The notes under the pieces were generated by a model. That model worked only from the letters and a program-made list of their open reading frames with translations, was not told the origin of the DNA and ran no database searches. The position numbers and the translations under genes were made by a program. From SHLQ01 sp033344795 (GTDB taxonomy: Bacteria; Actinomycetota; Acidimicrobiia; Acidimicrobiales; SHLQ01), in assembly GCA_033344795.1 (NCBI GenBank), contig JAWPMS010000001.1:4526001-4590000 (forward strand): DNA of 64,000 bases, read 5' to 3'. Positions 26,372-34,915 of this stretch are shown here, in pieces (position 1 is the first letter of the stretch; each line of letters begins with the position of its first letter).

Positions 26372-27262
26372 CTATTTCCGTTCGAGACCAGCGCTGGTTT
26401 CGAGATAACGCAACAGAGCTGCTGCGTCGAGATCACCGAACCCAGCATCCTTCGTCGCCTCATACACCGGCACGGTGGTGTCGAGCAACGGAGTCGGCGC
26501 TCCAACACTCCGAGCAAACGCCTGGATGATGCCTGCGTCCTTGAGGATCGTGGTCAGCTTGGCCGACGGAGGCTCGTACGTGTCCGTAGCCATCATCGGA
26601 CCTCGGATCTCGAAGATTCGTGAAGACCCCACGCCGTCCGCGATCACTTCCTGCACGGTCTCGGGGTCCATTCCCGCCGCAATCCCAAGTGCATGGGCCT
26701 CGGCGCTCGACAGGTTGTGGATCGCCACCAAGAGGTTGGCGATGAACTTCATCACCGAACCGTTGGGGAATGGCCCAAGGAAGTATGTGGCCCGACCAAC
26801 GGTGTCGAAAACGTTGCTTGTGCGAGCGAACGCCTCGGGTGTGCCCGAAGCCATCACGACCAGCGTGCCATCTTCGGCCTGGAGCCCGGTGCCGCTCACC
26901 GGGACGTCCATCAGCTCGACCCCGACTTCGGCCAGCCGATCATGGGAAGCCTGCTTCGACTCGATGGGGAAGACGCCCATTTCGGCGGCGATCAAGCCCG
27001 GATGCGCTCCGGCAGCAACGTCTTCGGTCGCAGCCTCGAGACTCGGGATGGTGGGCAGCGAGAAAATCACCAATTCGCTCGCGGCGGCCACCTCAGCGCC
27101 GGAACCGTGGGACGTGCCGCCGAGGGCCTCGAATTCCGAGACGCGATCGGGCACGACGTCGAACCCGTGCACCTCGAAACCGCCCGCCACAAGGTGTTTG
27201 GTCATTGCCGAACCCATGATGCCGAGACCGACGATGCCGACTCGTTTGACCTGTTCGCTCAC
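26372..27262 (-). CDS. 3-Hydroxyisobutyrate dehydrogenase-family NAD(P)-dependent oxidoreductase
   Basis: A 296-residue beta-hydroxyacid dehydrogenase. The Rossmann motif is VGIVGLGIMGSAMTKHL, the substrate loop is MDVPVSGTGLQAEDGT and the catalytic Lys lies in SVMKFIANLLV. It should oxidise or reduce a 3-hydroxyacid or the equivalent semialdehyde. GTG 27262 follows AAAGGGA. It heads the minus-strand run and is divergent from a related gene at 27534, with a LacI-type operator between them. Confidence 0.87.
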   Translation of the reverse strand: MSEQVKRVGIVGLGIMGSAMTKHLVAGGFEVHGFDVVPDRVSEFEALGGTSHGSGAEVAAASELVIFSLPTIPSLEAATEDVAAGAHPGLIAAEMGVFPIESKQASHDRLAEVGVELMDVPVSGTGLQAEDGTLVVMASGTPEAFARTSNVFDTVGRATYFLGPFPNGSVMKFIANLLVAIHNLSSAEAHALGIAAGMDPETVQEVIADGVGSSRIFEIRGPMMATDTYEPPSAKLTTILKDAGIIQAFARSVGAPTPLLDTTVPVYEATKDAGFGDLDAAALLRYLETSAGLERK

Positions 27263-27490
27263 GTGAAACCGTTCCCTTTGTTGTGCTGTCCGGTATGAAA
27301 CTCATGGCCGGCAGCGCCGATCGTGCACAATATTTGATCGACCATAGCCGGGGGACTTTGGCCCCGCTCAGAAAGACCGATGTCGTCGCCAACTGCAGAA
27401 CCGCCATCTGCAACGCAGATCCACCCCACCGGTCCAGCAGATCACTGCTGCCCGTCCGAATGTGCAAGACCCACAACTCAGAAGCTAGGC

Positions 27491-27504
27491 TGCAATCGAT
27501 TGTA
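27491..27504. promoter_or_regulatory. LacI-type operator, site 1
   Basis: TGCAATCGATTGTA, 13 of 14 bases of the consensus TGCAATCGATTGCA. It lies 30 bp before the ATG of the dehydrogenase at 27534, in the divergent region with 27262. It directly follows a possible -10 (TAGGCT). Confidence 0.75.
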
Positions 27505-27533
27505 GAACCCGATCGAGGAGACTAGAGGAACAG

Positions 27534-28466
27534 ATGACTGCAGCGACCTATCCCCACAAAGTCGGATGGATCGGCGTCGGCCGAATGGGTTATGCCATCG
27601 CTAGCCGTCTGCTCGAAGGCGGAGTCGATCTCACCCTCTACAACCGAACCAAGTCGAAGGCGGAGCCGCTCATCGAACTGGGCGCCAAAGTGGTCGACAC
27701 TCCCGCCGAGCTCAGCGGTTGCGACATCGTCTTCACCATGGTCGGCGGCCCTCAGGACGTTCTCGACGTGACCGTCGAACCCGGCGGCGTGCTGGCGGGC
27801 GATCAGCGCCCATCGATTCTCGTCGACGCCACAACAATCGACCCCTCCACCTCTGCAGAACTCAGCGAGCGCGCAGCCGCACTTGGAACCGCGGTCCTCG
27901 CCGCACCGGTGAGCGGCAATCCCAAGGTCGTTTCCTCCGGTGGCCTCACCGTTGTCAGCTCCGGACCCAAAGACGCCTTCGCAACGGTTGCCCCCTACCT
28001 CGAGCTCTTCGGCAAAGGTGTCACATACGTCGGCGAAGGCGACGAGGCTCGCCTCGTAAAAATCTGCCACAACCTCATGCTCGGGATCGTCTCGCAAACC
28101 ATGGCCGAGACCTGCGCCCTGGTCGGCAAGGCCGGCGTCAGCCGTTACGACTACCTCGAATTCCTCAACGACAGCGTGATGGGCTCGGTCTTCACCAGGT
28201 ACAAGACGCCCGCGTACGTCAACCTCGACTTCAAGCCAACCTTCACCTGGCCACTTCTACGCAAGGATCTCGAGCTTGGTCTACAAGCCGGCCGCGAGAT
28301 GGAAGTACCACTTCCCGCGACGGCACTCGTCCATCAAATCGTCCAAGAAGGAATCGGGCGTGGCATGGGCGAACTGGACTTCGCTGCTCTCGTAGCCAAG
28401 GCCTACGAAGAGTCCGGCATGGAAATCGAAGCCGAGAATCGCGAAGTCGACGACGGACTCGGCTGA
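27534..28466 (+). CDS. 3-Hydroxyisobutyrate dehydrogenase-family oxidoreductase
   Basis: A 310-residue enzyme with the Rossmann motif VGWIGVGRMGYAIASRL and NRTKSKAEPL, the substrate loop AAPVSGNPKVVSSGGLTVV and the catalytic Lys in RLVKICHNLMLG. It belongs to the same superfamily as 26372-27262 but is clearly a different subfamily. It has its own promoter carrying operator site 1, so it should respond to the local LacI-type repressor. It is convergent with the CMD gene after a 6-bp gap. Confidence 0.87.
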   Translation: MTAATYPHKVGWIGVGRMGYAIASRLLEGGVDLTLYNRTKSKAEPLIELGAKVVDTPAELSGCDIVFTMVGGPQDVLDVTVEPGGVLAGDQRPSILVDATTIDPSTSAELSERAAALGTAVLAAPVSGNPKVVSSGGLTVVSSGPKDAFATVAPYLELFGKGVTYVGEGDEARLVKICHNLMLGIVSQTMAETCALVGKAGVSRYDYLEFLNDSVMGSVFTRYKTPAYVNLDFKPTFTWPLLRKDLELGLQAGREMEVPLPATALVHQIVQEGIGRGMGELDFAALVAKAYEESGMEIEAENREVDDGLG

Positions 28467-28472
28467 GTTTGC

Positions 28473-29036
28473 TCAGCCCTGAAGGGCCCGGAGTCCTGCG
28501 TCCGACTTGTCGAGCAGTTCCCGATGCCCGATGTCGAGCGTCTTCAACCAGCGCTGCTGGCCCGACGTCAACGCGATGAAGAAACCCAACTCCACGAGTT
28601 CGGGCGCCGTGAATTCACGATCCAGTCGCGCCCACACCTCATCGGTGGCTAGGTCTGCGTCCCACACGACCGAGTCGGTATAGGCAAGCGCAGCCTTCTC
28701 TCGTTCGCTGTACTTGTCGGAGGATTCGTACATCAAGAGGTCCTTGTAATAGTCCTCTTCGACGCCCGCATCTTCGGATCGCTGCGCTGCGCAGTAGCCA
28801 CATTTCACGGACGTGGTCACGTACACCCGGCACAGTTCTTTGAGGGAGTGTTCGACGACACCATCGACGAACGTTTCCATCCATGCAGCGGTGAAGGTCT
28901 TCAGGACCGCTGGAACGTGAGCCCGCAACGCCTGGCTCTCCGGACGAGGGGTGCCAACGACGGCCGCTCGTTCCATGATCGCCTGAATCTCTGGATCGGT
29001 GATGCTGTCGAGATCTGGGTACGGAATGCGAGCCAT
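28473..29036 (-). CDS. Carboxymuconolactone decarboxylase (CMD/AhpD-like) family protein, Cys form 1
   Basis: A 187-residue protein of the CMD/AhpD fold. The redox motif is C79-G-Y-C82 in TTSVKCGYCAAQR, followed by the usual helix with YTDSV and the C-terminal LVELGFFIALTSGQQRWL. AhpD-like proteins use the CxxC pair for peroxide or disulphide reduction; others act as decarboxylases or isomerases. AGGAGG precedes ATG 29036 and operator site 2 lies 33 bp upstream. It is similar over its length to the CMD protein at 31335. Confidence 0.85.
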   Translation of the reverse strand: MARIPYPDLDSITDPEIQAIMERAAVVGTPRPESQALRAHVPAVLKTFTAAWMETFVDGVVEHSLKELCRVYVTTSVKCGYCAAQRSEDAGVEEDYYKDLLMYESSDKYSEREKAALAYTDSVVWDADLATDEVWARLDREFTAPELVELGFFIALTSGQQRWLKTLDIGHRELLDKSDAGLRALQG

Positions 29037-29068
29037 GAGGCCTCCTCGGTCGGTAATTTCAGAGTAGC

Positions 29069-29082
29069 TGCAATCGATTGCG
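29069..29082. promoter_or_regulatory. LacI-type operator, site 2
   Basis: TGCAATCGATTGCG, 13 of 14 bases of the consensus, 33 bp upstream of the minus-strand CMD gene start at 29036 and just past the MFS gene end. Confidence 0.78.
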
Positions 29083-29085
29083 ATG

Positions 29086-30264
29086 TCAGCTAGCAGTAGA
29101 CGCCAGCCGGGTTTCTGGAAGCCGGGTCGAGCCGATGAGAACCGCTAGTGCCGCGCAGATCAGGAAACCGACCGACACCCGCAGTCCATATTCGGCGAAC
29201 AGGTAACCGGTGAGCAGCGGGGCAAGCATCAACGCGGCGTCACCGACGACTCGATACCTGCCGAGGCGACGGCCCAGAGGACCTCCCTCACTGAGGTCAG
29301 CCAAGATCGTGCCGCCGACGTTTGCCGCCACGGACCCCACGGTCAGAAGGGCAACGCTCAGCCACCATCCCCATGCGCCAAAGTCGAGAGCGAACACGAT
29401 CAGGCCGACCAGCTGGACGACAAGGCTGGGAACAAGCGCAGTCTTGCGACCGTACTTGTCAGACGCAGCACCGGCAGTCAACGCCGAAACGAAGCGGATC
29501 GCCCCGCCGAGTCCGAGCGCGAGGCCAACGGTTGCCGACGTATAACCGAGATCATCCTCACCGATGATCGGCATCAGGGTTTGGATGACCGCCGCGCCAA
29601 TGCCGAACTGCACGGCGGGCATCGCATAGATGATCCACAACACGGCGTTCGAGACATCGGTCTCTTCCGATTGTCCAGACCGCATCGCCTCACGGCCAGA
29701 CGACTCGACCGTCGTGGCTCGAAAGAACAGCGGAGCCAGAACGAGCGACATCGCTCCCCCGCCGACCAACACGATTCTCCAGTCGACGAGAACTGCGGCG
29801 AAGCCAGCAATCAGGGGCCCCATGGCCTGTGCGGTGAGCAACGAACCGCCATAGATCGAGACCGACATCCCCCGGGTCGCGCGTGGCGCCGAAGAAAAGA
29901 ACGCGATCGCTGCCGCTGCCGCCCAGGCAGAGCCCATACCGAGCAAGACTGCGCCCAAGAGCAACACGACGATGTTGGGAGCCAGGGCGAGCACGGTCGC
30001 CCCACCCGCAACCACGAGCGCCGCCACGCCCATCATCCCCCCGATCGAAAACCGATCGGTCGCCGAACCGGCCGGCAGGTCAACGAGGACGCGACCCAAT
30101 CCAAACGAGCCGATGATGGCGCTGAGGCCGAATGCCCCGAGATCGAGATCTCGGCCGATCGACGGCAGAAGTGGTGACCGCAGAAACGAAACGAGCGTGA
30201 TGGAGAAGATGCCCGTAGCCACCAGAACTGTGCCAGGCCGGAGCCCCAACGTCGTATCAGTCAC
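29086..30264 (-). CDS. Major facilitator superfamily transporter
   Basis: A 392-residue protein with about twelve membrane segments. The loop 2-3 motif is reduced (VDLPAGSATDRFS), and the equivalent in the second half is AGAASDKYGRKTAL. No substrate can be given; position in the catabolic island suggests uptake or efflux of a pathway compound. GTG 30264 overlaps the stop of the LacI-family gene by 8 bp, so repressor and transporter are co-transcribed. Confidence 0.85.
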   Translation of the reverse strand: MTDTTLGLRPGTVLVATGIFSITLVSFLRSPLLPSIGRDLDLGAFGLSAIIGSFGLGRVLVDLPAGSATDRFSIGGMMGVAALVVAGGATVLALAPNIVVLLLGAVLLGMGSAWAAAAAIAFFSSAPRATRGMSVSIYGGSLLTAQAMGPLIAGFAAVLVDWRIVLVGGGAMSLVLAPLFFRATTVESSGREAMRSGQSEETDVSNAVLWIIYAMPAVQFGIGAAVIQTLMPIIGEDDLGYTSATVGLALGLGGAIRFVSALTAGAASDKYGRKTALVPSLVVQLVGLIVFALDFGAWGWWLSVALLTVGSVAANVGGTILADLSEGGPLGRRLGRYRVVGDAALMLAPLLTGYLFAEYGLRVSVGFLICAALAVLIGSTRLPETRLASTAS

Positions 30265-31258
30265 TCGAGGGTTTCGTCGATGAGCGAACCGCAAGCGTCG
30301 GCTCCAACAACGTCGTCCTCGGGGCCTCCTCACCGCCGAGCATCGACATCAGAAGTTCGGATGCCTTGGCTCCCATGTGACGGTACGCCACATGGACCGA
30401 GGTCATCGAAGGGTCGACAAGGTCGAGCATCGTCACGTCGTTGTAGCCCGTGACCGCAATGTCATGGCCGACGCGCCGCCCGCTCGCTCGCACCGCCAGA
30501 TAACTCCCGAGACCGATCAGGTCGTTTGCTCCGACGATGGCCGTGATCGATGGGTCGCGTTCCAGGAGCCGAGCTGTCGCGGTGGCACCGGGCTCGATCT
30601 GAAATCCCCTTGCGCCCTCGACGAGCAACGGATAGCCGTAGTCGCGCATGACCGCTTCGAAGGCTCGGCGCCGTCCAATACCGGTCGACATCTGTTCTGG
30701 CCCAGCCACATGTCCGATCCTCGTGTGTCCCATCTCGACCAAGTGGTCAACAGCGAGACGAATGCCGAGAAGGTCGTCACCGATGATCGCGGGCATGTCT
30801 GCGTTTTCGGTGAACCGGTTCACGAGCACCGTGGGGGGTCCGGTCTTGACGAGTCGTTCGACAACCGGATCAGCAAGTGCTGCGCTCGCAAGGATGAGGC
30901 CATCGACGTTGCGATCGGCGAGGCTGCGGACCGCTTCATCCTGGTGATTGCTCGTCGCGCTCGAGATGAGCACCGAGTACCCATCGGCAACCAAACCGGC
31001 CTCGATGCCAGCAATGATCGGACCGAACAACGGGTTCTCCAGATCCGGGATGATGACTCCAACGGAATGTGTTCGGTTGGTGCGCAGACCGCGCGCAATC
31101 GGATCAGGTCGGTAGCCGAGCCGCTCGGCTTCTTCGAGGACCCGTTTGACGGTTTCGGGCTTGACCACGGATCGGGTCGACGCGTTCAGCGCGCGCGAGG
31201 CGGTCGAAACATGTACTTCAGCCGCCGCTGCAACATCGCTCAAAGTCACTCGATCCAC
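30257..31258 (-). CDS. LacI-family transcriptional repressor of the local regulon
   Basis: About 333 residues. The N-terminal helix-turn-helix VTLSDVAAAAEVHVSTASRA and hinge helix (VLEEAERLGYRPDPIARGLR) are canonical LacI. The periplasmic-binding-protein-like sensor follows (VGVIIPDLENPLFGPIIAGI to the C-terminus). GTG 31258 is my choice; GTG 31264 and 31249 are possible and no clear ribosome site is seen. LacI proteins bind palindromes with a central CG, and seven such sites occur nearby, one of them in its own divergent promoter region (31298). The inducer is unknown. Confidence 0.88.
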   Translation of the reverse strand: MDRVTLSDVAAAAEVHVSTASRALNASTRSVVKPETVKRVLEEAERLGYRPDPIARGLRTNRTHSVGVIIPDLENPLFGPIIAGIEAGLVADGYSVLISSATSNHQDEAVRSLADRNVDGLILASAALADPVVERLVKTGPPTVLVNRFTENADMPAIIGDDLLGIRLAVDHLVEMGHTRIGHVAGPEQMSTGIGRRRAFEAVMRDYGYPLLVEGARGFQIEPGATATARLLERDPSITAIVGANDLIGLGSYLAVRASGRRVGHDIAVTGYNDVTMLDLVDPSMTSVHVAYRHMGAKASELLMSMLGGEEAPRTTLLEPTLAVRSSTKPSSD

Positions 31259-31275
31259 GATCACAAGCGTAGCGC

Positions 31276-31303
31276 TTGACCGTTGATATCGAGCGGTTAC
31301 AAT
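31276..31303 (+). promoter_or_regulatory. Candidate promoter for the 31335 operon
   Basis: TTGACC at 31276-31281 and TACAAT at 31298-31303 with a 16-bp spacer. The -10 element coincides with the left half of operator site 3, so repressor binding would block it. Confidence 0.45.
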
Positions 31304-31311
31304 CGTTTGCA
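31298..31311. promoter_or_regulatory. LacI-type operator, site 3
   Basis: TACAATCGTTTGCA, 12 of 14 bases of the consensus. It lies between the divergent LacI gene (start 31258) and the CMD gene at 31335, so it may serve both autoregulation and the operon. Confidence 0.72.
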
Positions 31312-31334
31312 CTCGCTGCAAGAAGGACGAACCG

Positions 31335-31925
31335 ATGGCACAGATCACTTTCAGGTTTCCCGACGAGCTCGATGACGAAGAATGTCGTCAGTGGCTCGAG
31401 GCCGCGATGGCCGCAGGCAAGCCCGGACCCGAGTTCCAGGCGATCCGCGCCCACGTTCCAGGCGTGATGCGTTCGTTCACGATGAGTCGCGAGTGGGTGT
31501 ACCACAACGGTGTGCTCGACTTCGATCTCAAGGAACTTCTGCGGGCCTACATCGCACTCGCCGGCGACTGCACCTATTGCGGTGGGCAAGGAATCGCGCG
31601 AAACATCCGCGACCACGACGATCAACTCGACGATCTCCTGCAGTTCGAGAAGTCGACGAACTACACCGATCGGCAAAAACTCGCGCTGCGCTACGCCGAC
31701 GCGATCATGTGGGATCCAGCGCTCGCCGATGAGAAGATGTGGGCCGACCTCCGCGCGGAGTTCACCGAACCAGAGCTGGTCGAACTCGGCTACTGGGTCG
31801 GGTTCACCTTCGGCGGGCAGCGCTGGCTCCGCACCCTGGGCTCGAGCCAAGGGCAGCTGCAAGCCGCCATCGATGAGGCCGAACTGTCGATGCAAGTTGC
31901 TGGTCACAGCACGACGAGCGACTGA
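31335..31925 (+). CDS. Carboxymuconolactone decarboxylase (CMD/AhpD-like) family protein, Cys form 2
   Basis: A 196-residue CMD protein with the motif C79-T-Y-C82 in LAGDCTYCGGQG and the tail ELVELGYWVGFTFGGQRWLRTL. It aligns residue for residue with the protein at 28473 around the CxxC (both C79/C82), so they are paralogues under the same regulator. It opens a plus-strand run with the hydrolase at 31990 and the DMT transporter at 33137. An AAGAAGGA ribosome site precedes ATG 31335. Confidence 0.85.
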   Translation: MAQITFRFPDELDDEECRQWLEAAMAAGKPGPEFQAIRAHVPGVMRSFTMSREWVYHNGVLDFDLKELLRAYIALAGDCTYCGGQGIARNIRDHDDQLDDLLQFEKSTNYTDRQKLALRYADAIMWDPALADEKMWADLRAEFTEPELVELGYWVGFTFGGQRWLRTLGSSQGQLQAAIDEAELSMQVAGHSTTSD

Positions 31926-31989
31926 AGCAGCCGCACCCGTAAAGACTCAACGAGCACGTTTTGTCGAGTCGACATCTGCAAGGAGTTCC

Positions 31990-33123
31990 ATGTCCACGCA
32001 ACTCGATTTCAGCCCAAATGAGGACCCATTCGCCGTACAGGAAGGTGGGTTCTACCGCCGCTGGCTGTCGATGATCGACGACATCGATGAGCTGAAGGCG
32101 GTCGTCGCAAAGATCGAAGCCACGACCCAGGAAAGCTGGGTGCCGGTCTGGCGTGAAGCCGGAGCGCGGCACGAGACCCGAGGCGACGAGCTCGAGGAGG
32201 CTGGCGACTACGCCGGTGCTCGCCACTCGTACATGCTCGCGAAGACATACTTTGCGATCGGACGGTTTCCCGGCGAAATCACCGAGATGAAGCGCGAGAT
32301 CTCCGACGACTGCGCCCGTGCCTATCGAAAAGCGTGCGCACATCTGGATCCACCCCTCGAAGTCGTCGAGTTCGAACATCAAGGGAAGTCCATCCGCGCG
32401 CACTTCCGAGCACCGGCGTCGGACGAGCCACTCCCTGCGGTGCTCATCATGTGCGGGGCCGACGTCTTCAAAGAAGACCGGGGTTGGGCCCAAGAACTCT
32501 GCATCGAACATGGGATGGCAGGCTTGGTGATGGATGGCCCCGGCACCGGAGAGAATCCGTTTCCGTGGGCTCCCGAGTCCGTGTCTGCCTGGGAGGCGGC
32601 ACTCGACTACCTCGCAGCACGCCCCGAGGTCGACGCATCCCGAATCGGAGCGTTCGGCATCAGTCGAGGCGGCTATTCGGTGATGCAGCTCGCCGGGACC
32701 GCGCCAGACAAGTTGGGCGCCGTCGTCGCAAACGCCGGCCATCCATTCGGCTACGTGATGGATCACGAAGAGCTCGAAGAGTTCGTGAACGTCCGCAACA
32801 TTCGGTCCACGTGGAAGTTTGGCGAACCCGACGGTCCTCCATCGTTTGCTCCCACATCGGTCGAACAAGAACGCGAAGGGTTCTCTCGCTGGGCACTGTC
32901 AGAACAAGGATTGCTCGACAAGATCACGATGCCCGTCTTCATGATCAACGGCAAACACGACCACTTGGCACCGATCGGGAACATCTACTTCATGCTCGAG
33001 CACGGCCCGGCTACCGGTAAGGAAGCACGGGTGTACGCAGACGCGGGGCACTGTGCCTTCAAATACCAGGACCATTGGGCATCGGACTCATTTGCGTGGC
33101 TTCGAGAGAAGCTGACCTCGTGA
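31990..33123 (+). CDS. Alpha/beta hydrolase, pseudooxynicotine-hydrolase/FrsA-like
   Basis: A 377-residue protein. The N-terminal helical cap of about 140 residues and the core order match the family of 2,6-dihydropseudooxynicotine hydrolase and FrsA. Visible are the MDGPGTGE loop, the nucleophile in FGISRGGYSV, the acid in NGKHDHLAP and the His in DAGHCAF. Members include C-C bond hydrolases of aromatic-ring cleavage. Substrate is unknown. AGGAG precedes ATG 31990. Confidence 0.83.
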   Translation: MSTQLDFSPNEDPFAVQEGGFYRRWLSMIDDIDELKAVVAKIEATTQESWVPVWREAGARHETRGDELEEAGDYAGARHSYMLAKTYFAIGRFPGEITEMKREISDDCARAYRKACAHLDPPLEVVEFEHQGKSIRAHFRAPASDEPLPAVLIMCGADVFKEDRGWAQELCIEHGMAGLVMDGPGTGENPFPWAPESVSAWEAALDYLAARPEVDASRIGAFGISRGGYSVMQLAGTAPDKLGAVVANAGHPFGYVMDHEELEEFVNVRNIRSTWKFGEPDGPPSFAPTSVEQEREGFSRWALSEQGLLDKITMPVFMINGKHDHLAPIGNIYFMLEHGPATGKEARVYADAGHCAFKYQDHWASDSFAWLREKLTS

Positions 33124-33136
33124 TCACCCGACGCTG

Positions 33137-34006
33137 ATGGGATATCTCTTCGGCGTCACGTCAGCCTTCTGCTTCGCCTCCGGCTCGATCTTGTTCAAGA
33201 TCGGCCAGCGAACGCGGCCCAACGATGACGGACACTTGGTTGCCAACTTCTTCAACGCCATCCTGTTCGGCATCATCGCGATTTTCATTACCTGGTCCAC
33301 GTGGAGCCAATCCGGAGTCATCGCGCTCATCGCCGGCGGGATTCTCGGCACCGTGTTCGGACGTTTCTCGATGTTGCGCGGAATTCGCCTCATCGGCCCA
33401 ACCCGGGCCAATACCTTCCAGACGGCAACACCCGTCACGGCGGCCATCGCCGGTTGGATCGCGCTCGGCGAAACGGTCTCGCTGTTCGAGGCACTGGGCG
33501 GTGCACTGTCCATCTTCGGACTGATTCGGATCATCAGATCGCGGGGCTCCGACACATCCACCGAACCCATGCCCCTCAAGTTCTACCTGATTGCGGCGGG
33601 CGCCCCAATCTTCTTCGGACTCGCGTTCGTGACGCGCAAGTGGGGCCTCGAACGGCTCCCTGGCTCGGTCACCGGTGCCTTCATCGGATCGGCGGCAGGC
33701 TTCTTCGTCTTGTCCCTGTGGGAGGCCGCGCAGGGACGGCTCCTGCCGATCGCGCAAAGAACCATCGCTGATCCACCGTGGCCATTCTTTGTCGCTGGGG
33801 TTCTCTCGGGCGCGGCGCTACTCACTCAGTTCAGGGCGCTCAGTCTCATCGATGCGTGGATCGTCGGAATTCTCGGCGGCATGACCGCGATCTTCACACC
33901 GATCCTGAGCATCATCTTTCTCAAGAACGAGGACGCAATCACGCTGAAGCTGATCGCGAACATCGCCATCGTTTTTGCCGGCGTGGCGATCATCGCAATC
34001 GTCTAG
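33137..34006 (+). CDS. DMT/EamA-family transporter
   Basis: A 289-residue protein with ten hydrophobic segments in two similar halves, as in EamA-type drug/metabolite transporters (second-half example: AWIVGILGGMTAIFTPILSI). It likely moves a small metabolite; direction and substrate are unknown. The gene follows the hydrolase by 13 bp and is convergent with the hydrolase at 34003 with a 4-bp overlap. Confidence 0.85.
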   Translation: MGYLFGVTSAFCFASGSILFKIGQRTRPNDDGHLVANFFNAILFGIIAIFITWSTWSQSGVIALIAGGILGTVFGRFSMLRGIRLIGPTRANTFQTATPVTAAIAGWIALGETVSLFEALGGALSIFGLIRIIRSRGSDTSTEPMPLKFYLIAAGAPIFFGLAFVTRKWGLERLPGSVTGAFIGSAAGFFVLSLWEAAQGRLLPIAQRTIADPPWPFFVAGVLSGAALLTQFRALSLIDAWIVGILGGMTAIFTPILSIIFLKNEDAITLKLIANIAIVFAGVAIIAIV

Positions 34007-34905
34007 AGGTGCCGATCGAGATAGGCGATCACGTGAGCGATCGACTCCCGCTGCATGTCGTCGACCATGTACACACCATCCTCACCGACCTCGGGGTAGA
34101 TGTATCCATGCAGCGGGTGGTCATACGACACCCATTCGACGTCCTTGCCCGCTTCCTCGAGCAGGTCGTACGTGGTCCGGAAGATCCCCTGGAGGTGGTC
34201 TTCGTCGCGTCCCATGATGAGTAGTGGCGTTTCGATGCCGGCGATCCGTTTCGATGCGACCTCGATGTCGATACGGCGCCGAACCTTCTCGGTCTCGGCC
34301 ATCTGCATGTCTTCGATGTTGCGCATCTGCGTCTCTTCGTTCACGAACGCCGTGTCATCGACCGTCAGTGACAGGTACTCGTGAGACGCCGGCTCGCAGC
34401 ACACCCCGGCGGCAGCGCCGTGGTACTCCGAGGTGAGCTTCAGAATCATTTCGCCCGCGTGGCTGACGCCAACCAGACCAATCCGGTCGCCGTTGATCAC
34501 GTCGAGCTGCTTGACGAACTCGATCGCCGCGATCTCATCCTCGTATTCGAGCGGACTACGACTGAACATTTCCCTGCCCTGTCGCACATCGCGCACCAAT
34601 GCCCCGCCGTCGTTGTAACCAAGTTCGACCTCGGTGCGGTAACGAAGCCATGCACAGGCGTACCCGGCCTCGATCAACGCGTCGAGGATGTAGCTTCGCG
34701 TGACCAATACGTCCCGATGCCACCGCATGGCTTCACCGCCGTTGCCCAAACCCAGCAGGATGAGCGGGAAAGGGCCATCACCCTCTGGCAGCCGCAGCGA
34801 CATGGGTGCGTACAGCCCGTCCCACGTCTCGAAGTACACGAAGTGCACCTCTGCATCGCCGATCTGCTCGGTCTTCAGAATCGTGTCTTCAGGAACGTTC
34901 AACAC
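34003..34905 (-). CDS. Alpha/beta hydrolase, dienelactone-hydrolase-like
   Basis: A 300-residue hydrolase with a GLGNGGEAMRWHRD oxyanion region, the nucleophile in LVGVSHAGEMIL, the acid in MGRDEDHLQG and the His in DHPLHGYIYP. The unusual spacing and acidic surface do not fit a named subfamily. GTG 34905 has AGGAGACC upstream, 11 bp after the stop of the hydrolase at 34916; the two form an operon behind operator site 4. Confidence 0.8.
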   Translation of the reverse strand: MLNVPEDTILKTEQIGDAEVHFVYFETWDGLYAPMSLRLPEGDGPFPLILLGLGNGGEAMRWHRDVLVTRSYILDALIEAGYACAWLRYRTEVELGYNDGGALVRDVRQGREMFSRSPLEYEDEIAAIEFVKQLDVINGDRIGLVGVSHAGEMILKLTSEYHGAAAGVCCEPASHEYLSLTVDDTAFVNEETQMRNIEDMQMAETEKVRRRIDIEVASKRIAGIETPLLIMGRDEDHLQGIFRTTYDLLEEAGKDVEWVSYDHPLHGYIYPEVGEDGVYMVDDMQRESIAHVIAYLDRHL

Positions 34906-34915
34906 TGCAGGTCTC

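Noticed and set aside
24591..26408. 600-codon open frame on the plus strand
   Set aside because: It is the complement of the two ketopantoate-reductase-like genes and resembles no family.
30257..31348. Longer LacI-family protein starting near 31348
   Set aside because: Its N-terminus would be encoded by the operator and the divergent gene start, and the normal LacI start is VDRVTLSDVA.
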